Virus record (IMG/VR): IMGVR_UViG_3300043434_000210
Location: 1 to 64,000 of that record
From: a virus
Strand: one strand, 5' to 3'
DNA length: 64,000 nt
Part shown: in pieces, positions 38,101 to 46,459 of the stretch
Layout: each line of letters begins with the position of its first letter
How positions within the stretch are numbered: position 1 is the first letter of the stretch
The notes under the pieces: generated by a model
Database searches by the model: none
What the model saw: only the letters and a program-made list of their open reading frames with translations
Told to the model about the DNA's origin: nothing
Translations under genes and position numbers: made by a program

Positions 38101-41100
38101 CCATACCGGCTTGACCAAGCGTTTGCTCAACACCCAAGTGACCTGTAATTTCGTGTGCTAAGGTAGCGTTTAAGTCTTTGATGTCAGCATGTGCCTCAGC
38201 AACAATAAACACGGTTCCGTCTGGCGTAACACCACCACGCAATCCATTTAAGTCTGCATCAGTCAAACCGTGCTTCATGCCAGCACCGCGCAATGTAGGT
38301 GTCAGCTTAGATACAACAATAACTTTCAAGCCTTTTGGCAAACTTACGGATTTAATATGCGACTGCACAGACGCCTTGGTTAACCCTTTACCGCCATGTG
38401 CCGGTTCAATACGTGGGTCAAAGTCATCGCGCATGCCTTGCCAGACTTCTCTAAAGTCGTCAAATGGCACGTCAGCGTCAGCACTTTCATTTTCCCAAAC
38501 GTTAAGCTTTTGCTTTTCGGCTTTTGTAGTAAGTGCTTTATATTCTGAAGGAGTGAGACCTGCGCGTCTAATACCTTCGACCTCGTAGTTATATCCTTTG
38601 AGCGCTTTCTCAAACGAATCGCTAAGAACTTTTTCATTGATAGCTTGCTTCTTAAAGCCAATACGCTCTTCAGTTTTCTTGGCAAGAGTAATCTTGCGCT
38701 TCTCTTCAGCCGTAGGTAGTGGCTGTTGTAATGCGGCTTCACGCGCTTTAGTAGCTTGTTCTGCTGCGATCGCACGTTCTTCAATATACCCTTGCGCGCC
38801 AATGCCTGTTTCTTTAGTTTTTGCGTCTTCAATGTATTTAAGAGAACCTTCAACTTTGGCGATACGCGCACGAAGTGATGGCGTGTCTTTTTCAGCCTGT
38901 TGTTTTTTAAGCTTCTTAAGTTCTTTTTCAAGCTTTATTTTAGATGGTGGTTTGTAGCGTAAGTCAGCCGCTTCACGAATATTTGCACGTTTGCGTAGTG
39001 TTTCAAAGTCAGCGTTTGTAGCTACTTCAAGTTGCGCTTTTAGACTATCCCGCTTGATAACGTAGTTGTCGTGTGCTTTAGGTGCTGTCTTTTTGTCAGG
39101 CATAGGCTTAGACAACAACGTATCCAACTCTTTTTGGATTTCATCAACCATCTTAGCGCGCTGCTTAGCTGTTAAAGCATTACGCTTACGCTCAATACTG
39201 CGCTTGGTTTCTTCTGTCTGTTCGCTTTGAAGCTCTTTTACTTTTTCAACTTGTTCGGCACGAGTCTCAGGTGCGGCTACTTTCTTAGTAGTCGTGGACT
39301 CGCTAAAGCGCATAGCAATATTTTCGGCTTCTGCACGGTATTTTTCAATCCGCCCTTTTAGCTTGCTGGCTTCTGTCGAGTTTGCTTTTTGCTGAGCCAA
39401 GTCAATGAACAAACTACCAAATTCACCTTCAGCAGTACTGATACCTTCTTTGGCAGCATACGCACGGAAGTCCGCAAGTTTGTCTTCATAGGCTTTGTCT
39501 AGCGTAGCCTGTTCTGCTTGGCGTTCATTTTCGTTTAAGTTAACACCTTTAGGCCCTGCGTTCTTAGCTTCATACGCTTTGCGTAAAGGACCAACTTTCT
39601 TAAACATGTTAGTGACAGCAATATTGCTAATCACTACTTGCTTTATTTCTCTAGTAGCGCTGATACCTGTTAAACCTAAACCTGTTTGACGGGCAGCCAC
39701 TTGCTGACTACGACGGATAGCTTCGCCGGAACGAGTATCAACAGTAAGTGCTTCTTTAGCACGCTCAACACCTTCTTTAGCCATACGCGATGTATGGAAC
39801 TCTTCAACAGCTTTGTCTATTTCTTTTGTAAGTGTGCGGTATTCTTCATTTAGCGCAGCTAGCTGTTTGTATGCGTCACGGTATGCGTCTTTGGCTTCTT
39901 TTGTAGCAGTGACTACGGCGTTAGTTGCCGTGGCTTTCATACTATCTAGTAGCTTATTGACACGTTTGTATGCGTCTTCGCGAAGCGTGGCGGCAGCATC
40001 GTGCATATCCGCCGTTATTTTTTCAGCGCTTTCTACACCAGCGTAGCTAATAGAATCTTGCGCATAGTTGCGTTGGAAGTTGGCAGCCTGTTTATCAAGC
40101 ACAACCGCTTCATCAAAATCTTTAATGATGTTGCCTTGCTGCAACTCTGCAGCAATATCAATAACTGAAGTCTTATCTTTATTAAATTTATCAAGCGTTG
40201 CTTTGGCTTTTCTAGCTTCGCTAGGCAAAAGCATGTTGATGGCTTCTCTGATACCTTTTGCGATACCTTGAGCCTGCAACATAATATTTTTAGCTTGATT
40301 TTGTAGTTCTGTAATTGAGTCTGGCATCTCCTGTTGCGGCATAGCAACAGCGGTTTCTTCTTCAATTTCAGGTTTTTTGTTTAGCTCTGGTGAACGGAAC
40401 CCAAAGGTATACTTAAGCAAGTCCATGTCTTTACGGATATCAACACGCTCTTCCTCACGCATACCGGTACGAATCTCACCTTTACCGCGCATCTCTCCCT
40501 TGGTAAATTCTTCACGAGCTTTTTCGTATTCTTTAACAGCCGCCTTGTACGCTTTTTCAAAACGCTGAACTTTTGGCTTGTAATATTCAATTGTGTCTGG
40601 GTCATTCTTTACGTTGGCTTCATTTAGCTTATCGGTAAAGTCGTTGTATTTATCTTCAAGTACAGAAACTGCTTTCTTAAGAATGTTGAGCTGCGCAGTG
40701 CCTTCGCCTTTATTGCTAAACAAATCGTTGCCAGACAACTCAGAACGCTCAAGCGCTTGCCTGTATTGTTCTTGGAAGTTATCGGCAGCTTTTTTAGTTG
40801 CTGCCTCTGTTTCAGTACCAAAACGCTGTTGCTCAGCACGCCACCCTGTAGCACGAATGGCTTTACCAATTAGAATCTCATAAATGAGTGATGATAAATC
40901 TTGCTTTTGTACAGCGTTCAAAGGCTTCTTACCACGGCCTTCACGGTTTACGTTGATCTCAGATATTGTTGCGCGGATGTAAGTTTCTACATCATTCATA
41001 ATTTCATCGATAGCTTGCGCACGAGTGCGTGTTTCTAGGCTACCTTCTTTACTTGCAGCACCACCAAAGAACTCACCCTTACGTAGCGAATCAATACCAT

Positions 41101-43738
41101 CCATAGCGTCGGCAAGAGCGCCTTCAGCGCGTTTAGCAGGGACTACAAGGCGGCCACCTTCAGGAACAAATACTGCTTCTTCTTTGGCTTTAGCTCGGGC
41201 AAGTGCGCCTTCTGCTTTAGCTATTCGCTGGCGAATCTCAGGCGTATCGTTTTCAGCCTGCAAGTTTTTGAGCGTCTCAATACTAGATTCGATGCGTTGC
41301 GATACTTTTGGTTTAGCTTGAACTTCTTTTGCACCTAGCTGCGCATCTTTTAGGTCTTGCTCTAAACGAGTTTTACGGCGCTCTAAACGTGCGCGTGTTT
41401 TTTTATCAAGCTCTTTAGCAGGTTGAATGCCTTTAACTTTAGGTTGTGGGGCAAGCTGCTTTTTGATGTTTTCTAGGTCTTTACGGATACGCGCTATTTG
41501 AGCAGGGGTATAGTCAGAGATACCTTCTGCTTTGCCTTTAAATTTAGCAAGTACAGGAATAACGGTTTCTTCGCCACGAGTTTTGCGTAGCAGCTCAACT
41601 TTAGATGGCGGTGCTTTCTCACGAGTAGCGGCAGGAAGTTCTTGTAGTTTAGCTAACACACCCTGTAAATATGGTGTGCGTGGATCTGCAGGAATATCTA
41701 AGTTATATCTTTTTGCTAACTGTTCGTTGGCATCAATCTGATCAAGTAAATCTAAAACTTGTTGCTGTAACTTGTCTGTGTCTTTAGAGCGCACATCAAA
41801 GCTACGTGGTTTAGATTTTTTAAACGGTTTGCCAGGAGTTTGCGCTTCGTCCAAGCCAAGTGCTTCTAGACCTTCGTGCGTTAATTTTTTAGCATTAATT
41901 TCTTTATCTAAGAATGTGCCCTTGGCGGTATCCAATAACTTGCTAAAGTAGTTAGCGGAAGCAATTGTCCCTGCTAAACGAGAATCGACATCTTTACGCG
42001 CCATCAAGTCGCGTTCTTCATCGGTAAACGTAGGTGCGCCGGCTTCTTCCTCTTCCAATACACCAACACGTTGTGCTTGTTTAGCCGCAAGCGCTTTACT
42101 TTCAGCTTGGCGAACTTTATCTAGTTCAACTTTCTCTTGTACTTCAGCAACTTTAGCCTGCGCATCACGCACGGCTTGTGTGAGTTCGGCACGCTTTGCT
42201 GCATCTAGGGCAATAGTTTCATCTTCACTAGCAGTAGCCAATGCTTTCTTGGCAGCATTTAATTCTTTATTGGCTGCACGTAGTTGTGCATTTACATCTA
42301 AAACACTGATGCCTGCATCTTGTGCGGCTTTAGATAAAACGTCTAACTCGACGCGACGCTTGTCCAACATAGCGCCAATCTCATCTACCTTAGCTGCATC
42401 ACCCGCCTTCATGGCGTTTTGCAAGTCTGTCTGCAAACTATCTACTTCATTAGATAGCGCTTGGTGACGCTTTACGGTAATGTCTTCTTCTTCACGGGCT
42501 TTAAGCGCAGCTTCCTGACGTACCTTCTCTGCTTCCTGAGCTTGCTCAGTTGCAACGCGACGTTCTTCCAATATGTCGTCAACAGTCTTTTTAGCTGTTT
42601 CGGCAGGCGTTTCTTTTAGCTCAGCTAATACAGGGCGTAGTTCTGCCTTGAGTTCTTTGGCACGACGCGACGCTTCTGCACGGTCTTCTTTCTCAAGGTT
42701 CTTGTCTTTGGCTATAGCTTCAAGGGAACTAATCTGTGCCTGCAAGTCATTGCGCTTTGTTTCTAACTCTAGGCGATATTCAGGCGATGCTTTACGCGCA
42801 TCTTCTTCAATTTGGCGTTGAACGTTGGCTTCGTCTTGTTCTTCTTTTGCTATCCTGCGTCCTTCAGCTTTAGCTTTACTACGCTCATAGGCTGTACCAG
42901 GTACGCTCAATGTGCCACCAAGGACGGCACCACCAATAAAACTATCAAAATATTCTTCACGTGCAGCAGGATCAGAAATATCTAAACCAGCTTGCAAGCG
43001 CTCCAAGAACTGCTGCGCAACTTCGGTAGTACCTTCAATACCTGCGGTCTTTAAACCCTGTAGTGAGTATGCGCCGGCAGTCTTTAAGATACCCTGCTTG
43101 GCAATAGCTTCAGCAGTTTCTTTAGTAATCTCTTTACCAGCCGCCCCGAAGATACGCCCAATACCTGGAATCATGCGCAAAGACAATGTATCCAAGGCAG
43201 CTTGTGGAATAGCCGCCGCACCAGCAGCAACTAAGTCTGTATCTCTAAGGGCTTTGCCGGTCTCCATTTGGCGACCGATGTTTGTACCAGTGTACTGCAG
43301 AGCACCAGCACCAAGCGCAGCACCTGTAGCAATAAGTGGAGCAGAAGGCGCAGCAAGCGTTGCGGCACCCGCGGCAACGGCAGGAGCCGCTACATAAGGT
43401 AATGAACCACCAAGGGTTTCTTTGAATTTCTCAAGAGGTGCCTCAAGCCAACCTTCTTGCGTTGGCTGAAATATTTCTTGTGCTCGTTTGGATTGTTCTT
43501 TTTTGTAGGCTTCGGCGCGTGCCAAATCCATTAAACCAGCGCGTCCTAGTAACGCTGCTGTATCGCCTTTTAGCTCTTGAACACCTGCTTTAAATGCGCC
43601 TGTAAAACCGGTATCAGCTTTTTCAGGTTTTCTGAAAGCATCTGGAAACTTTTCTCTTGCTCTTGCTAACGCATCTTGGGCGGACACGCCCTCATCTACT
43701 TCGACGTATGAGCCGTTAGGCAAGCGCAAATATGGCAT
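35111..43738 (-). CDS. Giant 2,875-residue virion protein (polyvalent-type, zincin-like and LPD38-like domains)
   Basis: N-terminus YLRLPNGSYVEVDEGVSAQD, then an Ala/Gly-rich hydrophobic stretch (about residues 110-160, possible membrane-inserting part), then very long charged coiled coils (about 300-1700) with repeated KAEG/KVEG units. A zincin-like motif AHEITGH lies at 1861-1867 with a following EVIAHTEEARVD; the spacing is HExxxH, not canonical HExxH. The C-terminal part (2380-2620: VTRNPAYAARQVVRDPMVA ... FLNAQIQGLNVLYKS ... YVPGVDEPVRVPIPFELGF) resembles large-polyvalent-protein domain 38 (LPD38). Such giants are ejected with the DNA and may cross the envelope or modify the host. The next genes are other internal virion proteins. 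Confidence 0.85.
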   Translation of the reverse strand: MPYLRLPNGSYVEVDEGVSAQDALARAREKFPDAFRKPEKADTGFTGAFKAGVQELKGDTAALLGRAGLMDLARAEAYKKEQSKRAQEIFQPTQEGWLEAPLEKFKETLGGSLPYVAAPAVAAGAATLAAPSAPLIATGAALGAGALQYTGTNIGRQMETGKALRDTDLVAAGAAAIPQAALDTLSLRMIPGIGRIFGAAGKEITKETAEAIAKQGILKTAGAYSLQGLKTAGIEGTTEVAQQFLERLQAGLDISDPAAREEYFDSFIGGAVLGGTLSVPGTAYERSKAKAEGRRIAKEEQDEANVQRQIEEDARKASPEYRLELETKRNDLQAQISSLEAIAKDKNLEKEDRAEASRRAKELKAELRPVLAELKETPAETAKKTVDDILEERRVATEQAQEAEKVRQEAALKAREEEDITVKRHQALSNEVDSLQTDLQNAMKAGDAAKVDEIGAMLDKRRVELDVLSKAAQDAGISVLDVNAQLRAANKELNAAKKALATASEDETIALDAAKRAELTQAVRDAQAKVAEVQEKVELDKVRQAESKALAAKQAQRVGVLEEEEAGAPTFTDEERDLMARKDVDSRLAGTIASANYFSKLLDTAKGTFLDKEINAKKLTHEGLEALGLDEAQTPGKPFKKSKPRSFDVRSKDTDKLQQQVLDLLDQIDANEQLAKRYNLDIPADPRTPYLQGVLAKLQELPAATREKAPPSKVELLRKTRGEETVIPVLAKFKGKAEGISDYTPAQIARIRKDLENIKKQLAPQPKVKGIQPAKELDKKTRARLERRKTRLEQDLKDAQLGAKEVQAKPKVSQRIESSIETLKNLQAENDTPEIRQRIAKAEGALARAKAKEEAVFVPEGGRLVVPAKRAEGALADAMDGIDSLRKGEFFGGAASKEGSLETRTRAQAIDEIMNDVETYIRATISEINVNREGRGKKPLNAVQKQDLSSLIYEILIGKAIRATGWRAEQQRFGTETEAATKKAADNFQEQYRQALERSELSGNDLFSNKGEGTAQLNILKKAVSVLEDKYNDFTDKLNEANVKNDPDTIEYYKPKVQRFEKAYKAAVKEYEKAREEFTKGEMRGKGEIRTGMREEERVDIRKDMDLLKYTFGFRSPELNKKPEIEEETAVAMPQQEMPDSITELQNQAKNIMLQAQGIAKGIREAINMLLPSEARKAKATLDKFNKDKTSVIDIAAELQQGNIIKDFDEAVVLDKQAANFQRNYAQDSISYAGVESAEKITADMHDAAATLREDAYKRVNKLLDSMKATATNAVVTATKEAKDAYRDAYKQLAALNEEYRTLTKEIDKAVEEFHTSRMAKEGVERAKEALTVDTRSGEAIRRSQQVAARQTGLGLTGISATREIKQVVISNIAVTNMFKKVGPLRKAYEAKNAGPKGVNLNENERQAEQATLDKAYEDKLADFRAYAAKEGISTAEGEFGSLFIDLAQQKANSTEASKLKGRIEKYRAEAENIAMRFSESTTTKKVAAPETRAEQVEKVKELQSEQTEETKRSIERKRNALTAKQRAKMVDEIQKELDTLLSKPMPDKKTAPKAHDNYVIKRDSLKAQLEVATNADFETLRKRANIREAADLRYKPPSKIKLEKELKKLKKQQAEKDTPSLRARIAKVEGSLKYIEDAKTKETGIGAQGYIEERAIAAEQATKAREAALQQPLPTAEEKRKITLAKKTEERIGFKKQAINEKVLSDSFEKALKGYNYEVEGIRRAGLTPSEYKALTTKAEKQKLNVWENESADADVPFDDFREVWQGMRDDFDPRIEPAHGGKGLTKASVQSHIKSVSLPKGLKVIVVSKLTPTLRGAGMKHGLTDADLNGLRGGVTPDGTVFIVAEAHADIKDLNATLAHEITGHLGVEQTLGQAGMDALARQVAKQEGGVFKLADKLGVGEDALAAYMAAKRAGKDEAFAQAKALREVIAHTEEARVDKNFLQKAGEFIKALVGAVRAALRKMGVNLDINTNDVYKILRKARKEFKEYAPGAYTGRDGEFQYRATAPVFGGGAPGIVSLADKLMPKQKGLKERVFGGNTGLAFETRYVNRAAPIEAVFRNKGLENSIQATQVQYSLSMHDQRMAWTAQGVSNGIPKLRKGKGGGYILESLEGANLVKLTEALAKANWGDAAGVRDAYSLYRIAKRAANPKVGLAKLNFEGKITQAELDAVMRDVNSNPNLKSAFAEADKIYNQYNKDLMNLLVEVGALKPEIAADLVADNDYIPYYRVEKDEVFLDVGGAPRINIGNLQYQPYLHELVGGNERIVDIYTGALQNTSLLMDMALRNMATRNVAYALRDMGMLEVANKDEPNGGIRKGPGPASERTIRFRRDGVDHYAVVNTDAAGVPSSMLVHGLSGVNTSLPNMVKAMGAPARLLRSWVTRNPAYAARQVVRDPMVAVMSGGVDTVPILSSLKEVYKAMRGQSEGERTLQSYGLIGGQVFTGTSEDMAKIMLQLTSGKKGWESYLAKADTLAMQGDAATRTVAFDSYIKQGLTEMEAIVAVHKMMPFSQRGTSPSLFMLSTMIPFLNAQIQGLNVLYKSFRGKMPFNEKLDIKGKLYRRGMMMASLSMMYAMMMEDDEAYKNANDDERYKNWFVYVPGVDEPVRVPIPFELGFIFKAVPEALVNTMYGDKRASEAARALTKLVAESVPIGPSTIPQAVKSPIEIMANYSFYTGRPIISDRMKDLDPAERFNDNTLELSKLVGSVTGSIPILGNYLSPVQLEYLIRGYVGGLPLAVASMTNPIMRSAEAGNKPEMRASDMPVIGSFFQPVDAGGVINRAYRDMEDIIKSKQTYDKLESENRVREANAYLDAKADLIGLASLAGTFRQKMGELTKQERAIKSDPDLSGPEKRKMLDEIRQEKIELAKELSSERE

Positions 43739-43778
43739 AGCATTTCCACTAAAAAATGTTCAGCTGGCGAGGCTGGGG

Positions 43779-45080
43779 TTAGACTTTTCCTAAAACGTCA
43801 GCGCCTGAACCGATTGTATCAGTTAATAGCTTGTTGTTGATAGTATTGTAATAAGTTTCAAAGTCAACGTAATCACGTTTTTCTTTAGGACTTAACTTAC
43901 CCCAAGCCGTTAAAGCTTTATCGCGAGGTACAGTTTCAGTTGGTTTTTTGGCAAGACTCATCGCTTGGAAACGCTTCATTAGCTCTGGGTCACCCAACGC
44001 TTGTAGTAGCTCTACTTGAGCACTTGGTTTGTTCAACATACCCATACGGTATTTGTTAGCGTTGGCTTCTGACATGTACTTGTAGCCCAACTCATCTTGA
44101 CCTTGGTTAAACGCTTCTTCTGCTCTCTTAAGATTGAGGTCGTAGTCTCTAGCGTCTTTCTTAAGACCTGCAATTTCTTTACGTGTAAGACCAGCTTGTT
44201 CAGCAAGAGCCGCAACGCCTGCACCAAGACCTTTAGCACCTGGGGCAGATAATAGTCCAGCGCCTAAACGCATCAAACCTTCACCAAAGCCTTTGTCTTT
44301 TAAGCCTTCAAAGTCTACTTTTTCAGCAGACATTTCACCAAACGGGCTAGCACGACGCTCAAATTTGGTAGGCGCGCTGATGTCAATAGCAGACTTTGGT
44401 GGTTTAGCCGCTGGAGCTGCAGGAGTAATAGGAGGTTCTGATACACCAGGACCTCTTTCGTTTTGCTGTCTAACCAACTCTTCTATACTACGTGCGTTTG
44501 CTTTACCCTCTGGATCTTCATCCGTACGAAGTATAGGTTCTCCAAATTCAGGCTTTTCTTTAGCGTTCAAAAGTTGCTGTGCTTCAATATCAGCTTTTTT
44601 CTTAGCTGCAGCGCTGCCTGATATACCACCAGCGCCTTCAAAATTCTTTTTAAACCATGCTTTAGACATAAAGACATTAGGGTCTTCTTCTCTAGCGCGT
44701 TGCTCTGCCCAAGGATCTCCGCCTTTATAAAACCCAGGAACTTCACCACCGTCTTCAAACGCAACAATACCACCAGACGCCATATCAACAGAATCCATGT
44801 TTGGCGCTGGCAACGCAGCTAGGCCTGCCTCTTGAGCATCCGCCATTAACAACTGATCTTTAACAGACGGTTGTTGTGCTTGTTGTTGGGCTTGTGCACC
44901 TTTTACAGCATCACGTAGTTGCCGACGGCCCATGGCTTCTGCCATAGCCGCAAACTGCGGTATAGAAACATCTTTACCAGAAAGAATATCCGCCAGCTGA
45001 GAGTCCGACATCTTGCGGACTCTAGTCATAACTTGAGCCATATCTGACATGGCGTTGCCTGAACGGGTAACTGGTAACAT
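43779..45080 (-). CDS. Internal virion or structural protein with DGG motif
   Basis: 433 residues. N-terminus SDMAQVMTRVRKMSDSQLAD, then Gln-rich KGAQAQQQAQQPSVKDQLL; ASGGIVAFEDGGEVPGFYKG (20 residues) contains the F-x-DGG motif that recurs in aquatic phage virion proteins. The rest is charged with a helical C-terminal third. Two ATGs are possible (MLPVTRSGNAMSDMAQ); the first at 45080 is used. It lies between the giant protein and the Gly-rich internal protein, a position typical of ejection proteins. Confidence 0.7.
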   Translation of the reverse strand: MLPVTRSGNAMSDMAQVMTRVRKMSDSQLADILSGKDVSIPQFAAMAEAMGRRQLRDAVKGAQAQQQAQQPSVKDQLLMADAQEAGLAALPAPNMDSVDMASGGIVAFEDGGEVPGFYKGGDPWAEQRAREEDPNVFMSKAWFKKNFEGAGGISGSAAAKKKADIEAQQLLNAKEKPEFGEPILRTDEDPEGKANARSIEELVRQQNERGPGVSEPPITPAAPAAKPPKSAIDISAPTKFERRASPFGEMSAEKVDFEGLKDKGFGEGLMRLGAGLLSAPGAKGLGAGVAALAEQAGLTRKEIAGLKKDARDYDLNLKRAEEAFNQGQDELGYKYMSEANANKYRMGMLNKPSAQVELLQALGDPELMKRFQAMSLAKKPTETVPRDKALTAWGKLSPKEKRDYVDFETYYNTINNKLLTDTIGSGADVLGKV

Positions 45081-45089
45081 ATTTATTCC

Positions 45090-46034
45090 TTAAGCAAATG
45101 CTTTATACGCGCCTAATGCGCCAAGACCTAAACCAAGCGCTTGTTGTGCACCTGAAGGCTGAGCCTGATACATCTGTGTGCTGGATGCTTGCATCGGTAA
45201 ACCACGCAACAAGTTTGACATAACGCCCAACTGCATAATTGGATACTGTTGTTGAGTAGCGTAGTCTTGAATAGCTTGGTTGATGATGTTCTGCTGATAT
45301 TGCTGTTGAGCAGAGCCAAGCTGTTGTTGCAAGCCAATACGAGATATGTCCGCTTGTTGTTGAGCGCCAGCTAATTGACCTAGCGCAGAGCCGGCTTGTG
45401 TAGCCTGACCTAAACCTTGAAGACCTAGATTCTGACCATACTGCATGTTCTGCATTGCTTTATCGTATGCAGATTGCGTACCTTTAGCTTGAATTTCACC
45501 AAGACGTGAACCTAGCGCACGCTGTGCTTCAGCCATCTGAATAGCAGACCGAGAACCGCCAAACGCACCAGTACGAGCAGCCTGCGCCTGAAGCTCAGGA
45601 ACAGCCTTTTGATAATCACGAATGGCGGCAGCTTTTTCAACATCTGTTACGTTTTGTTGATACGGAGACATATACGCGCTAATCGCATTAGGGTTAGTCG
45701 CCATTTGTTGGTAGTTTTGACCTGCGCGCATGGCTGCAAGTCCTGCCATACCTGTCATAGCTTGAGCTGGAGCATATCCACCTGGAGTCTGCATGCCAGC
45801 AGCTTCGTTATAAGCAGAAGTCTGTAAGCTAGATGGGCCAGCAAAGTATTTAGTTGGATCTGTTGAATACGGTGTGTACTCACGGAAACCTGTTATGGTA
45901 TTGCCGTCAGTCTGAAATAGCTGGCGTTGGCCAGCTTCGAGCATATTCTCTACGTAGGGACGCGCATACTCAGGTATGTTCGTGTTTACGTTAGTTGTTT
46001 GTGTGGGTTGTCCACCACCGCCACCGCCACCCAT
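45090..46034 (-). CDS. Internal virion protein, Gly/Gln/Ala rich
   Basis: 314 residues. It starts MGGGGGGG, then PTQTTNVNTNIPEYARPYVE and LEAGQRQLFQTDG; the middle is Gln-Ala helical (AGLAAMRAGQNYQQMATNPN; AYMSPYQQNVTDVEKAA; AQAARTGAFGGSRSAIQMAE). Gly-rich start followed by a Gln/Ala helix recalls DNA-ejection proteins such as P22 gp7/gp16/gp20 analogues. The ATG 46034 overlaps nothing. Virion location is inferred from position and composition. Confidence 0.7.
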   Translation of the reverse strand: MGGGGGGGQPTQTTNVNTNIPEYARPYVENMLEAGQRQLFQTDGNTITGFREYTPYSTDPTKYFAGPSSLQTSAYNEAAGMQTPGGYAPAQAMTGMAGLAAMRAGQNYQQMATNPNAISAYMSPYQQNVTDVEKAAAIRDYQKAVPELQAQAARTGAFGGSRSAIQMAEAQRALGSRLGEIQAKGTQSAYDKAMQNMQYGQNLGLQGLGQATQAGSALGQLAGAQQQADISRIGLQQQLGSAQQQYQQNIINQAIQDYATQQQYPIMQLGVMSNLLRGLPMQASSTQMYQAQPSGAQQALGLGLGALGAYKAFA

Positions 46035-46042
46035 AGGGCCTC

Positions 46043-46459
46043 CTAAATCTTTGCTTCTACTAAAATAGAGCGCTCATCAAAACCAAAGCGTTTCCATAAA
46101 CGAGCTACAGACTCACGGGCCATGCCTTGAATCTTTGTAGCGCCACATTCTTTCAAAATCGCGCACATCTGTGCGTATGTATCTTCGTTAGATATCAATT
46201 TTCCACCAATAGCTGTGATAAATGCAACACGGTCGTTGGGGTAATTAATAAAATTTACTGCTGCTGCGCCATGAATAGTCTTCTCTTCATCAGCGGCTAC
46301 AAGGAGCATCCACTGCCCTGTAGTTAAATACACTTTAATATGCTCGGTGTTGTATTCAGTGGCACCAGACTTTTCTTCAGCACTCTTGATAAACGCCTCA
46401 ACATCAGACCAAACCTGATTGACAAACTGCGTGGCTACCGGCTGAATACTTAAATTCAT
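46043..46459 (-). CDS. GNAT-like small virion protein (T7 gp13-like)
   Basis: 138 residues. The central segment WMLLVAADEEKTIHGAAAVN, then AFITAIGGKLISNEDTYAQM and ARLWKRFGFDERS follows the acetyltransferase strand-helix pattern, ending with the R.wKr.GF type segment. T7 gp13 is a short internal virion protein with a similar fold layout. Residues for acetyl-CoA binding are not convincing, so enzymatic activity is doubtful. Start overlaps the next gene by four bases. Confidence 0.55.
   Translation of the reverse strand: MNLSIQPVATQFVNQVWSDVEAFIKSAEEKSGATEYNTEHIKVYLTTGQWMLLVAADEEKTIHGAAAVNFINYPNDRVAFITAIGGKLISNEDTYAQMCAILKECGATKIQGMARESVARLWKRFGFDERSILVEAKI

Noticed and set aside
37000-43400. 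Numerous plus-strand frames opposite the giant virion gene
   Set aside because: Ser/Ala-rich antisense shadows of Lys/Glu-rich coiled-coil coding sequence.
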